Shown: positions 18,829 through 31,726 of the stretch, in pieces
Position numbering within the stretch: the first letter of the stretch is position 1
Layout: every line of letters begins with the position of its first letter
From: Mediterraneibacter faecis JCM 15917
GTDB lineage: Bacteria; Bacillota; Clostridia; Lachnospirales; Lachnospiraceae
NCBI GenBank assembly: GCA_001312505.1
Contig: BBDW01000003.1
Span: 62,001 to 126,000, forward strand
Direction of reading: 5' to 3'
DNA: 64,000 nucleotides
The notes under the pieces: generated by a model
Databases searched by the model: none
Told to the model about the DNA's origin: nothing
What the model saw: the letters and a program-made list of their open reading frames with translations, nothing else
Made by a program: the position numbers and the translations under genes

Positions 18829-19138
18829 ATGGTAATTCGATTATTTTGTGCAGCAGGAATGTCAACAAGTCTTCTGGTAAAGAAGATGGAAGAGGCAGCA
18901 AAGGAAAAAGGAAAAGATGCTGATATCGCAGCATATCCATTTACAGATATGGAACGCATGATTGAAGGCGTGGATGTAGCACTGCTCGGACCACAGGTAG
19001 GATATCAGCTTGCCAGAGCAAAAGAGATCTGTGATCCAAAAGGGGGTTCCGGTAGATGTGATCCCAATGCAGGATTATGGAATGTGCAATGGAATGAATG
19101 TTTTGAAATTTGCATATAAGCTTGCGAAAAATAAATAA
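18829..19138 (+). CDS. PTS lactose/cellobiose-type IIB component (one frame slip)
   Basis: After repair this is 102 residues, the usual IIB size. The phosphorylated cysteine sits in LFCAAGMSTSLLVKKM (C6). Five G at 19042-19046 should be four: AAA GGG GTT restores KGVPVDVIPMQDYGMCNGMN and a natural end at 19138. It passes phosphate from IIA to the incoming sugar. Start ATG 18829 behind AGGGAGGAAAC. First gene of a IIB-IIC-IIA-glucosidase operon. Confidence 0.88.
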
Positions 19139-19181
19139 GAGAAAACAAAGATACACAATTTAAAGTAAAGGGTAGTAGCAA

Positions 19182-20495
19182 ATGAAAGAGAAATTTAACG
19201 AAAAAGTAATCCCTGTGCTCCTTAAGTTTATTAATACAAAGGGAATACAGTCAATAAAAAATGGTATGGTGACTTCCATGTCTCCTCTGATCATCGGATC
19301 AATCTTCCTGATCCTGTCAAACTTTCCGGTAAAGGCAGTTGTCGATGTATTAGAGTCTACAGGAATCAAAGCAGTATTAGATCAGGCATGTGGTGCAACA
19401 TTCTCCATCAGTGCGATGATCGCAGTTATCGGTATCAGCTATAGCTATGCGAAACTGGAAAATCAGGAACCACTCAACTGTGCAATTATTTCATTGGCAT
19501 CATTCTTGATTCTGATGCCTTCGTCCAAAACAACAGAAAGTGGAGAAGTTGTTGGTGGAATCATTGATAAGACATGGACAGCAGGACAGGGAATGATTGG
19601 AGCAATCATTGTCGGATTGATCGTACCGCTTGTTTACTGTTGGTTTTTGAAGAAAAATATACGTATTAAAATGCCGGCCGGAGTTCCGGAAGGTGTAACA
19701 AATGCATTCTCAGCATTAATCCCGGCATTCGTAATCCTGACAGGGACTGCAGTAATTCACGGTATCTGTTCTATTGGATTCAACACAACAGGTATGGAAA
19801 TTATTTACAAAGTTGTTCAGACACCACTTCAGAAAATGACAGACTCCCTTGGTGGAGCAGTTCTGATGTGCTTTACAGGACCATTCCTGTGGTTCTTCGG
19901 AGTTCATGGTTCAACAGTAGTTGGTGGAATCATGACAGGACTTTTACAGGCAAACAGTCTTGCAAACCAGGCTATTATTGACAGTGGTGTAGAACTTACA
20001 ATAGCAAACGGAGGCCATATTGTAACACAGCAGTTTTATGATCAGTTTATCAATATAACAGGTGCAGGTATCACAATCGGACTTGTAATGTATATGTTCT
20101 TCTTTGCAAAATCAAAACAGTTGAAAGCACTTGGTAAAGTGGGAATTATTCCGGCATTATTTGGAATCAATGAGCCAGTTCTGTTTGGTGTTCCGATCGT
20201 TATGAACCCAATGCTTGCAATTCCGTTTATTGGAATGCCTGTGATCGCATGTTTAATCCAGTATTTTGCACTGTATACAGGAATCTGCCCATTATATGGA
20301 GCAACACAGATCCCATGGACTTGTCCACCGATTATCTCAGGATTCCTTTTAGCAGGATGGAAAAGTGCTTTGCTTCAGTTAGTAATCCTTTGTGTTTCAT
20401 TCTTTGTTTATCTGCCATTCATTAAGAAGGTTGACAAGATGAATCTGGTTCAGGAGAAGAATCAGCCAGTAGAAGATGAGGATGAAGATTGGTAA
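19182..20495 (+). CDS. PTS cellobiose-type IIC permease
   Basis: 437 residues with the CelB/LacE pattern: NGMVTSMSPLIIGSIFLIL near the N-terminus, FLWFFGVHGSTVVGGIM, and PALFGINEPVLFGVPIVMNP, the conserved NEP-containing loop. It forms the membrane channel for beta-glucosides or cello-oligosaccharides, phosphorylating them during uptake. Start ATG 19182. Frame is intact. Paired with IIB upstream and IIA downstream. Confidence 0.93.
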   Translation: MKEKFNEKVIPVLLKFINTKGIQSIKNGMVTSMSPLIIGSIFLILSNFPVKAVVDVLESTGIKAVLDQACGATFSISAMIAVIGISYSYAKLENQEPLNCAIISLASFLILMPSSKTTESGEVVGGIIDKTWTAGQGMIGAIIVGLIVPLVYCWFLKKNIRIKMPAGVPEGVTNAFSALIPAFVILTGTAVIHGICSIGFNTTGMEIIYKVVQTPLQKMTDSLGGAVLMCFTGPFLWFFGVHGSTVVGGIMTGLLQANSLANQAIIDSGVELTIANGGHIVTQQFYDQFINITGAGITIGLVMYMFFFAKSKQLKALGKVGIIPALFGINEPVLFGVPIVMNPMLAIPFIGMPVIACLIQYFALYTGICPLYGATQIPWTCPPIISGFLLAGWKSALLQLVILCVSFFVYLPFIKKVDKMNLVQEKNQPVEDEDEDW

Positions 20496-20537
20496 AATCA
20501 GAATTTAAAAATAATAAAAGCAGGACAGGAGACAAAA

Positions 20538-20855
20538 ATGGACGAAAAATTTGAATTGGCATGTTTTCAGATTATTACATATGTAGGTACAGCAAGAACA
20601 CATTTTATCAATGCAATCCATTGTGCGAAAGAAGGAAAATATGATGAGGCAGCAGAGCTGATTAAACAAGGAGATGAAGCCTTTTCACTTGGGCATAACG
20701 CTCATGCAGACCTTCTGACAATGGATGCAAACGGAGAGATTTCTAATGGATACATGCTTCTGATGCATGCAGAAGATCAGCTTATGAGTGCAGAGAGTTT
20801 CCGTATTCTCGCAGATGAATTCATTGCACTGTATAAGAGAATTGATGAGAAATAA
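20538..20855 (+). CDS. PTS lactose/cellobiose-type IIA component
   Basis: 105-residue all-helical protein with the phosphorylated histidine in SLGHNAHADLLTMDANGE. It accepts phosphate from HPr and passes it to IIB. Start ATG 20538 after CAGGAGAC. The normal family size is 100-115 residues. Confidence 0.92.
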   Translation: MDEKFELACFQIITYVGTARTHFINAIHCAKEGKYDEAAELIKQGDEAFSLGHNAHADLLTMDANGEISNGYMLLMHAEDQLMSAESFRILADEFIALYKRIDEK

Positions 20856-20889
20856 TCATCAAGATGTAATTGGATATAGAAACAGAAAA

Positions 20890-20912
20890 GTTGGGGGCAA
20901 AAGCCCCCCAAC
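20890..20912. terminator. G/C-rich hairpin between IIA and bglA
   Basis: GTTGGGGGC (20890-20898), AAAA loop, GCCCCCCAAC (20903-20912). The arms have five G against six C, another tract-length mismatch. No T tail follows, so it may set the IIA/glucosidase ratio by stabilising mRNA rather than terminate. Confidence 0.6.
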
Positions 20913-20952
20913 ACTATTATACAAAGCAATTAAGACAACAGGAAGGAAATAA

Positions 20953-22392
<1,440 letters not shown>

Positions 22393-22409
22393 TAATAGAA
22401 TGACTATTA

Positions 22410-22462
22410 AAAAAGTGTCTATATCAAGAAACGATAAAAGGTTCTGATATAGACACTTTTTT
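22410..22462 (+). terminator. Terminator of the first PTS operon
   Basis: AAAAAGTGTCTATATCA pairs with TGATATAGACACTTTTTT around a 20-nt loop. Confidence 0.88.
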
Positions 22463-22546
22463 GCACGTGGATTCAAAAAAGAAGAGATTCGACATTACGG
22501 ATTTGCATTTGAAGGAAAGAAAATTCTGATCGGGACGCGAGAATAA
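22463..22546 (+). pseudogene. Short coding remnant (unrecognised)
   Basis: Twenty-seven codons reading ARGFKKEEIRHYGFAFEGKK ILIGTRE follow directly after the terminator, without a start codon or ribosome site, and end in TAA. It reads like a protein C-terminus, so may be a remnant of a deleted gene. The rest of the spacer to 22929 holds a lone TTATCCACA (22649-22657) and nothing else I can name. Confidence 0.25.
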
Positions 22547-22929
22547 TGTTACAAAACATGGTGAAAAAGTGCGGAAAAATGTTACAAGAACAGGCGGAAA
22601 ACACGGAAAAAAGTATCTATAAGGTGAATCTGACGGGATTGTAAAAAGTTATCCACATTTTATAAACAAAAAAATTGAGTTATGAACAATAAACACATTG
22701 CAATTTGATATCACATCACGTATTCTAGAACTACTCCTGTTAAGGGGCGAGAGATATTGTTGCCAATAGGATATGAATTTAGATGGCGACAAGTTGGAGC
22801 AGATTTTACTTTGTTTATGACATCGCTTTAGTAGTAACAATGATAACAGAGGCTGTTTTTCAGACTTATGGGGGAAGTCTGTAAGGATAGTGGATCGTTA
22901 GAAGAATACGAAAGAGAGATGATGTGAAG

Positions 22930-24592
<1,663 letters not shown>

Positions 24593-24594
24593 GT

Positions 24595-25095
24595 ATGTTT
24601 TCATTTTTTAAGAAAAAACAGGCTCCTGTAGAAGAGAATAAGCCATTCGTTGTAAAGGCTTATCTGTCAGGAAAAGTAGTACCAATCGAGGAAGTAAAAG
24701 ACGAGGTGTTCTCATCTAAAGCATTAGGTGACGGACTTGCAATCGAGCCGGAAGAGAATGTGATCGTGGCACCATGTGATGCAACAGTATCTGTACTGAT
24801 GGAAGGCTCCAGACATGCAGTTGGACTTACACTTGCGAACGGAGTAGAGATTCTGATCCACGAAGGAATCGACACTGTGAACATGGAAGGTGACGGATTC
24901 GAGTACTTCGTAAAAGAAGGAGATAAGGTAAGCGCAGGAGACAAGCTGCTTTCATTTGATCCGGAGAAGATCAAAGCACACGGATATGAGAAAACATGTA
25001 TTCTCGTTGTTACAAACGGAGATGATTATCCGGATATGAAGCTACACACAGGAATGGATGCAGTACAGGGCGAGACAGTGATCGCTGAATTTTAA
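24595..25095 (+). CDS. PTS glucose-type IIA (Crr-like) component
   Basis: 166-residue IIA-Glc domain protein: HAVGLTLANG with the first active-site His and EILIHEGIDTVNMEGDGF with the phosphorylated His. It delivers phosphate to glucose/beta-glucoside-family IIB domains. It is roughly 85% identical by eye to the gene at 59505; the start ATG 24595 is the codon giving the same MFSFFKKK N-terminus. The partner IIBC is not adjacent here, only the glucosidase remnant is, so it may serve distant transporters. Confidence 0.9.
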   Translation: MFSFFKKKQAPVEENKPFVVKAYLSGKVVPIEEVKDEVFSSKALGDGLAIEPEENVIVAPCDATVSVLMEGSRHAVGLTLANGVEILIHEGIDTVNMEGDGFEYFVKEGDKVSAGDKLLSFDPEKIKAHGYEKTCILVVTNGDDYPDMKLHTGMDAVQGETVIAEF

Positions 25096-25116
25096 TGATT
25101 AATTACGGCTGATGAT

Positions 25117-25174
25117 AAGCCGCCGGAGACAGAACTTTGAGAGAATCTTAAAAACTGTCTCCGACGGCTTTTTT
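25117..25174 (+). terminator. Terminator after IIA-Glc gene
   Basis: AAGCCGCCGGAGACAG (25117-25132) pairs with CTGTCTCCGACGGCTT (25155-25170) with one mismatch, then T tract. Confidence 0.88.
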
Positions 25175-25183
25175 GGGTTGAAA

Positions 25184-25197
25184 GCGAAACGTTTCGC
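25184..25197. promoter_or_regulatory. Perfect 14-bp palindrome, LacI/CcpA-like operator
   Basis: GCGAAACGTTTCGC is its own reverse complement and has the central CG typical of LacI/GalR-family sites. It lies in a 430-bp gene-free, A/T-rich spacer (25096-25525), about 210 bp upstream of the promoter below. Nothing else is recognisable in that spacer. Confidence 0.5.
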
Positions 25198-25404
25198 ACT
25201 AATCAAGTGCCAAAAAAGTGCAAGAAAACGGAGAGGTTCGACATATTGTTGAAAAATAACAAAGAATAGAAAATGAAGAAAAGAAAAAAAGTAAAATAAC
25301 ACAAAGGATATAAGCTGCTTTTGAAATAAAAAAAGAAAAGATATATTTTGTGAAAAAAAGAACAAATTATGTAAAAAGAATGTATAAAAAATGAACAAAA
25401 TTAA

Positions 25405-25433
25405 TTGACAAGATCAGGTGTGCATACTATAAT
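25405..25433 (+). promoter_or_regulatory. Promoter of the pilus island leader genes
   Basis: TTGACA (25405-25410), 17-bp spacer, TATAAT (25428-25433): consensus sigma-A type. Confidence 0.85.
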
Positions 25434-25525
25434 TTGTTTAATACTAAATGACATATGTCTTGGTTTTGAACGAACCGTTTTACTATAAGAATCGTAAATC
25501 AGGACAAAGGAGTCGAGGATCTAAT

Positions 25526-25816
25526 ATGAAGAACGATTTGAAGCATCTAAGAAGAAGCGAATTGATCGATCTGATCTATGAGATGAAGAAGCGGGAGATA
25601 GAGCTTCAGACCAGGCTAGATGAGGCAGAGGCAAAGCTTCAGGCCAGAGAGATCACGATGGAGAAAGCAGGAACGATCGCTGATGCGGCAGTGGAGCTAA
25701 GTGGCGTATTCCAGGCGGCACAGGAAGCTGCTGACACCTATCTTAAATCGATAAAAGCAAAGGAAAAAGAATTGGCACGCCTGACAAAGCAGGCCAAGAA
25801 GAACATGCGAGATTAG
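25526..25816 (+). CDS. Small coiled-coil protein of unknown function
   Basis: 96 residues from ATG 25526 (behind AAGGAG). The sequence is strongly helical and charged (LRRSELIDLIYEMKKREIEL, then heptad-like segments to the end), lacks a signal peptide or membrane segment, and ends 4 bp before the signal peptidase gene. I do not recognise a named family with certainty. Cotranscription with the SipW-type peptidase suggests a role in the pilus region, but that is only context. Confidence 0.65.
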   Translation: MKNDLKHLRRSELIDLIYEMKKREIELQTRLDEAEAKLQAREITMEKAGTIADAAVELSGVFQAAQEAADTYLKSIKAKEKELARLTKQAKKNMRD

Positions 25817-25820
25817 AGTA

Positions 25821-26412
25821 GTGAAGAAGAAGGAAAAACTTTCAGTTGATATCCCTACAATAGAAGAAATTGAGAACGAACAGAAGAGGCTGAGACACCG
25901 GGCGGTATATCAAAGAACACTCCGCGGTACGATCGCAGTGCTGCTTGTAGTTGCGGCAATTTCTGTTCTTGTGGCTACCCTGTGGATGCCGGTTCTGCAG
26001 ATTTACGGTTCTTCCATGTCACCGACATTGGAAGCCGGGCAGATCGTAGTATCGGTGAAGACCAATCAGTTAAAAACCGGAGAGGTGGTTGCATTCTGGC
26101 AGGGGGAATAAACTCCTTGTAAAGCGTGTGATCGCAGGTCCGGGACAGTGGGTTGATATTGATATGGACGGAAATGTGACGGTTGACGGAAAAGAACTGA
26201 CAGAAGACTATTTAGATGTGAAAGCACTGGGAAATTGTGATGTAGATCTTCCACATCAGGTAGAGGAATCACGTTGGTTTCTTATGGGAGATAACCGAGA
26301 CGTATCCGTAGATTCAAGAAGTGCTGCGATTGGTGATGTTTCAAAAGATCAGATTGAAGGAAAGATTGTATTTCGAATCTGGCCGTTGAATAAAATAGGA
26401 AGCATACAGTGA
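25821..26412 (+). CDS. SipW-like signal peptidase I (one frame slip)
   Basis: 196 residues after repair. One membrane helix (residues about 36-58), catalytic serine in YGSSMSPTLEAGQIV, the lysine-region motif LLVKRVIAGPGQWV, and MGDNRDVSVDSR near the C-terminus: the complete signal peptidase I set. Five G at 26102-26106 should be four (CAG GGG AAT), restoring WQGNKLLVKRV. It starts at GTG 25821. The dedicated peptidase lies just upstream of the LPXTG proteins, whose long signal sequences it may process. Confidence 0.85.
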
Positions 26413-26420
26413 AATAATAG

Positions 26421-26558
26421 TAACTGTTCAGAGCCAACCTCCAAAATGCTACGCATTTCGGAGGTGTGGCGTATCCGCCAAATAAAATTTCAAAAACGGT
26501 CTAAAAAATGCAAGCATTTTAAACCTTTTTTGAAATTTTGCTTGGCTCTGAACAGTTA
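26421..26558. repeat. 138-bp nested inverted-repeat element
   Basis: Outer arms TAACTGTTCAGAGCCAA (26421-26437) and 26542-26558 are perfectly complementary over 17 bp. Inside, AAATTTCAAAAA and TTTTTGAAATTT pair again, and a separate small hairpin CCTCCaAAATGC/GCATTTcGGAGG lies in the left half. No coding potential. It resembles a MITE-like or extragenic palindromic element inserted between the signal peptidase and adhesin genes; as RNA it would fold into a long cruciform. Confidence 0.8.
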
Positions 26559-26646
26559 CAAATAATTAGTTTAGTATATAAGGTATCGAAGGGAAGACTA
26601 ACACAGGAAGGCAGCAGATACACACCAGAAAAAAGAAGGTGGATTT

Positions 26647-29600
26647 GTGCAGAATAAAGGAACGGATTATATCAGAAGATTATTAAAAGACAAAACCCGG
26701 TTAAAACGGTGGAGAAAGATGATTTTGTGTCTGTCCTGTGTAGTTGTTTTCTGTACGGTCTATGCGCTGATTCTCCCGGCAATCACGCTGGAGAGAAAGA
26801 CAGTCTGTGGTCAGGAAGAGCATAGCCATACAGAAGAATGCTATTCAAGTGACGGACAGCTGGCTTGCGGAAAAACAGAACATACACATACCGAATCGTG
26901 TTATGCAGATGATAAGACATCGGAAGATCAATCAGGGGGGGAAGATTCACAGCAGACACTGGGGGGGCAGAACCAGACAGAAGGACAGGAACAGAATGAG
27001 AGTCAAAGTCAGAATCAGGTTCAGACATCGGATGATGGAAATGTAGCTCAGAATGGAGAAAATGGAGATACAGCAGGAACCACAGCGGATGAGACATCTG
27101 GGGGGGTGACAAGTAGGTATCTGCTGAATGATCATGCGAATAATATTCAGTATGTTAAATTGACATACAAAGAGAATGGTACTGAAAAAGAAGTTCCAAG
27201 TGGAGGAACTGCTATTCGACCAGACGATTCGAGCATGATGATTAAAGTTGGTTTTGAAGGAATTCCAGTAACAGATTTGAAGAATTCCGGTGGATCATTT
27301 ACTTATCAGCTTCCGGATGTTTTCCGCATTAAGAATAAAACTATAAGTGATATGAAAAATAATTCGGATAAAGTGATTGGAACTATTACTGTTTCTACAG
27401 ATGGAAAAGTAGTCGTTAAATATAACGCAGAAGCTTTAGAATCTCTGGGTGAAAATCAAACGATTGATGGAGAATTTTTTGTGTCTGCTCAACTTAAATT
27501 AAGTTCAGTAAATTCAGAAACTAATCAAACAACAGTTCATACACCAAAAAGTGACATTACAGTAAAATTAGAGCCTGATTATTATGAACGTTACGGAAAT
27601 GTTACAGTAGACAAGCAGTTCAGTGAAAAAGATAAGAATAGTGAATACATTAAATATACAATCACAGTTACAGCAGGTGATGATGGATGTAAGAACGTCT
27701 ATGTAGTGGATCAATTTACACAGAATAAAAATCTGGTAAATTATGTTGGTATTGATAAAAATGAAACACCACTTACCACTACTGAGAATGCTCAAAACCC
27801 ATATGAAACAATTACTGGTAATTCCAGTCCGGTAGCCGGAAAGATTTATTTGACGAATGCATTGACAGAGCAAGCGATTCCGGCTCCAATTACAGATTCT
27901 ACTGCTATTAGTGAACCAGGCAGTTTTGTCTGGAATATTGCTAAAATGGAAGCAGGAGAGAATCGTACATTAACTTATTATGTAAAGTTAAAAGAGAATG
28001 CTACATTTAGCAATAAAGATCTTACTAATGAAGCGAAAGCATATACAAGAAAAGATACAGAATCTACAACGTATTTAAAAGGCAAAGACGAGGCTACATT
28101 TAACGTGCGTATGGGTTATGACATGCTTCCGAAAGCAATAACCGCGCAAAATAAAAAGGATGACGGAAGTTATGAGATAGAATATAAAATAAAGTTTGAC
28201 GTGAAGTCGGATAGTAATTATCCTATACAAAAATTTGAATTTAGGGATTATTTAGATTATCCAGATAAATTTAATACAGATTCGAAGATGCGCCCATATA
28301 TTTCTTATGATCGTACTTCTGTACAACTTCATGTGAAAAAAGCGGGTGAAGCAGAGACAGTTTATGACTACACCAAACTAACAATATCATGGGCAAATGG
28401 TAATGATGATTATCAGGAGAATTGGACGGATACAAATAGCAATCCTACACGATTCAAAGTAAGCAAACTGAGTGGAAGGCCGATCACAATCTATCCGGGA
28501 GATTCTTATTATGTAACATACAAGATAACGGTTAAACCGGAAGTGTATGCAGCAATGCAGTCGGATAAGGTGACTATTACGAATCGTTATTTAGCATATG
28601 TTGATAATGGACAAGGTGGACAAAAGATAAACCAGGTTTATAGTCAACTTGAGCTAAAGGACTATACATGGGTTCAGAAGACACAGCCTGACGTTACGAA
28701 ACAATCCAAAACGATTTCAATGGAGAATCAAGAGGGTGCTTCGAATATATATGTCTATGATTCTTCAGGAACAATAAAGCTAGATTCCACAGAAACTGCA
28801 TTTACAGTTCCAGAAGGCTGCTATCAGTATATGGTTAAAGTCAATCAGACTCAGGGACAGTTTGATGTAACCGGAGCTACTTTAACTGATAGTTTAGATA
28901 AAGATGCTATGAAATATGTTGGGTATGTGAAGATAACAGCATATGATACTTCAAATAATGAAGTTGGAACGAAGTGGGTTAAAATTGATGACCAAACATC
29001 ATTTAGTTTAAAACTGTCTCAACTAGAATGGAAAAATAACAACTATTCGTATCAATTTGAATATTATGCAAAGCCTGTAGATTTAAGTACAATTGGTGAA
29101 ACAAAGGTTACTAATACATTCAAATTAACGGATGAAGTTAAAAAAAATGGGTCAAATGAGAAATTTACATTCGACAATGTGAATTCTTCTGTAGAAGTTA
29201 CATTGCAAGGAAATTATCATTTGAATGTTGCAAAAAAAGCCTGGTATTATGAAGAACCGAAAGAAAATGCAACAACGTGGAAGAATGGTAAGCTTTATTG
29301 GATTATTGAAGTAAATGGTTCTGCAATTAAAAAAGATACTAAAATAAAAGATGCAATCTCATGGGATAAGGGATTGACAGATTCTTTTATACATAAGAAT
29401 GAAGCATCAATTGCTGGTATTTACAAAGGAAATTTAGGTGAGATAAAAGAATATAGCAGCTTTGAAGAATTTGAAACTCAGAATAGAGGTTCTGATAAGC
29501 AGGATATAGATTCTTTATTTGAACTAAGCTATGAACAAGATAAAGATGGTTTCAATAATGATAATTATAATAATTTGATTTTCAAGGCAAAAGAAGATAT

Positions 29601-31661
29601 TACACTCGAAGAGGGTCAAACACTTTATATTATTGTCAGAACAGAACCTCAGAGCTTACCAGATCAATATCGTAAACCGTACACTTATAGAAATGAGATA
29701 TATAAAACAGAGCCGGGAGAAAATCAAACGAAAATAGGTTCTGCTGATCAGAAGCTGTATCATGGTGGAGAGATTTTAAAAGAGTTAGGCCAGGTATTCA
29801 CTTATGATGGACTGAACGTGACGACGGATTCATCAATAGATGGGCAGATAAAGGGGATTCTGGTAAAATTTGTAGTGATTTATTGAAGGATACCGGCAGT
29901 GGAATATATGCAGCATGGGCGTTTAAAGTGAATCATGGCGGTGAACTAAATAGTAATTATCGCGTTTTGGAAGAAATCCCGGAGGGGGGGATGGAACTTG
30001 CATATATCCGCATAAAATGGAAAGGTGCAAATGCTACCAATGTTGAATCATCAGAGATTGCAGATCTTGGAAGCGAGTGGACAAAAGTAGAGAATAAAAC
30101 GACGAATGATGATAATCAACAACAGTACACAATCTATTATGTAAATAAGGATAAAAAACAGGCGCTGATTCAATTGGGAAGATTTCAAGCAGATCATATA
30201 GAAGACCAAGGATCTGTTGATGTTCAGGTTGTCTGTAGAGTGACGGATCCGAAGGTTTTACTTGGTGGTGCAGAAAAGACATTTACAAATAAAGTTGTTC
30301 TTCAAAGTGCAAATGGAGAAGATTTGGCGACAGCTACGGCAGATGCAAAGATAAAAGATACGAACCTGACGAAAGAAAATGGTTATTCAACTACATCATC
30401 AAACGAAAGCCAGAAAGTAACTTATACAATTGTTGCAAATTCAAGAGGCCAAAAGCTATTAACGGCAGAAGGAGAGAAACTAACATTAGTTGATGCGTTG
30501 GGTGAATATTTAAGTTTCGACGGTGAATCTTTGAAAGCAAAAAATATAAAAACCGGAGAGCAAGTTGAAATCCAATCGTCATATAATCCAAAAGATAAGA
30601 CAATTGAAATTGTGATTCCGGATGAAACACCTGTTGAGATTACGTATTCTGTAACCGTGAATATTGCTCCGAATCAAAAAGTAGCATTACAGAATTCTGT
30701 TCATTGGAAGTCTTATAGTACAAATGGTGGAACAACTAATAAAATTGAAGAATTTTCCTATAAGTTAAGTGCAGGTGGAAGTAGCGGAACGACATCACAT
30801 CCGAACTTGACAATTAAAAAGATTGATCAAGATAATACAAGCAATAAATTGGACGGAGTTGAATTTGAAGTTTCTGAATGTGAATTAAAAGATAATCAGA
30901 TTCAACCTAAAAGCGAAACCAAAAAGGTGAAGGCTACAATAACAAACGGTACTTGTGAAATTACTACAAGCCAATTCCCAATGGATTTTAATACAATCTA
31001 TGAGGTGAAAGAAACAAAGGCAGCAGATGGATATAAATTGGATGAGACGCCACATTATATTATGTGCGTTAAGCAAGAAGAAGGAGGATATCCAGATGAG
31101 GCAAATGCATATATTGAGTATTGTAAACAAATGAAAGATGATACGAGATATAAAGTTGCATACGAAATCAAGAATTTCTTCTTAGAAATTTACAATGAAC
31201 AACAAGGTATCGTTGTAGAAAAAGCTTTTATCAATGACGCAGCCGGAAAATCTCGCAATCCGGTAAGTGGAACGTATTGGTTTGGTCTTTATGATGATGC
31301 AGAAGGAAGCGGCTCACTGCTGGATACCGTTTCTATTACTTATAATCCGGGTGACCAGGACGGAAAGAAAGCGAAGTTTAAGAATCTGGATTCGAAAAAA
31401 ACATATTATGTATTCGAGTTGGATGACAACAAACAACCGATTAAAGCTTCACAAGAAGCAACAATAAACAAACAGCAGTATATAGTAACATATTCTAATA
31501 ATGCTGCTAAGTGTGGTGAAACAGTAACGGTGACAAATCAAAGCCATACAAAAATGCTGCCGACAACCGGCAGTTGTGGAACTCTTCTTTACAGATTAGC
31601 AGGAATAATATTAATGCTCTTAGCAAGCCTGCGTATGCTGTTAAGATATACAAAAAAATAA
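26647..31661 (+). CDS. Giant LPXTG-anchored pilus-tip-like adhesin with Cna_B/SpaA-type domains (one frame slip)
   Basis: 1671 residues after repair. A long signal/anchor segment (about residues 23-45) is followed by two Cys/His units, CGQEEHSHTEECY and CGKTEHTHTESCY, a Gln/Glu/Asn-rich linker, then many immunoglobulin-like isopeptide-type repeats. The C-terminus carries a Cna_B/SpaA domain with YEVKETKAADGYKLDETP, then the sortase motif LPTTG, a membrane helix and a basic tail. Three G at 29842-29844 should be four; repair joins both halves through DGADKGDSGKICSDLLKDTG. Seven-G runs at 26935, 26961, 27100 and 29984 add single Gly. It starts at GTG 26647. First structural gene of the pilus operon. 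Confidence 0.85.
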
Positions 31662-31691
31662 TAAAAGAGAGTGTCCCTGCCTAAAAAATCA

Positions 31692-31700
31692 GGGGGGGGG
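31692..31700 (+). repeat. Nine-G tract before the major pilin gene
   Basis: The longest G run in the window, 27 bp upstream of the pilin start, within CAGGGGGGGGGTAACG. The nearby CCCTG (31675-31679) can pair with the CAGGG edge to make a hairpin. The run length is suspect given the inflated tracts elsewhere. Confidence 0.6.
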
Positions 31701-31726
31701 TAACGAAAAAACGAGGAGGAAGAAAA

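Noticed and set aside
22649..22657. TTATCCACA resembling a DnaA box, as a possible origin
   Set aside because: A single box with no cluster, no dnaA/dnaN neighbours and no A/T-rich unwinding region.
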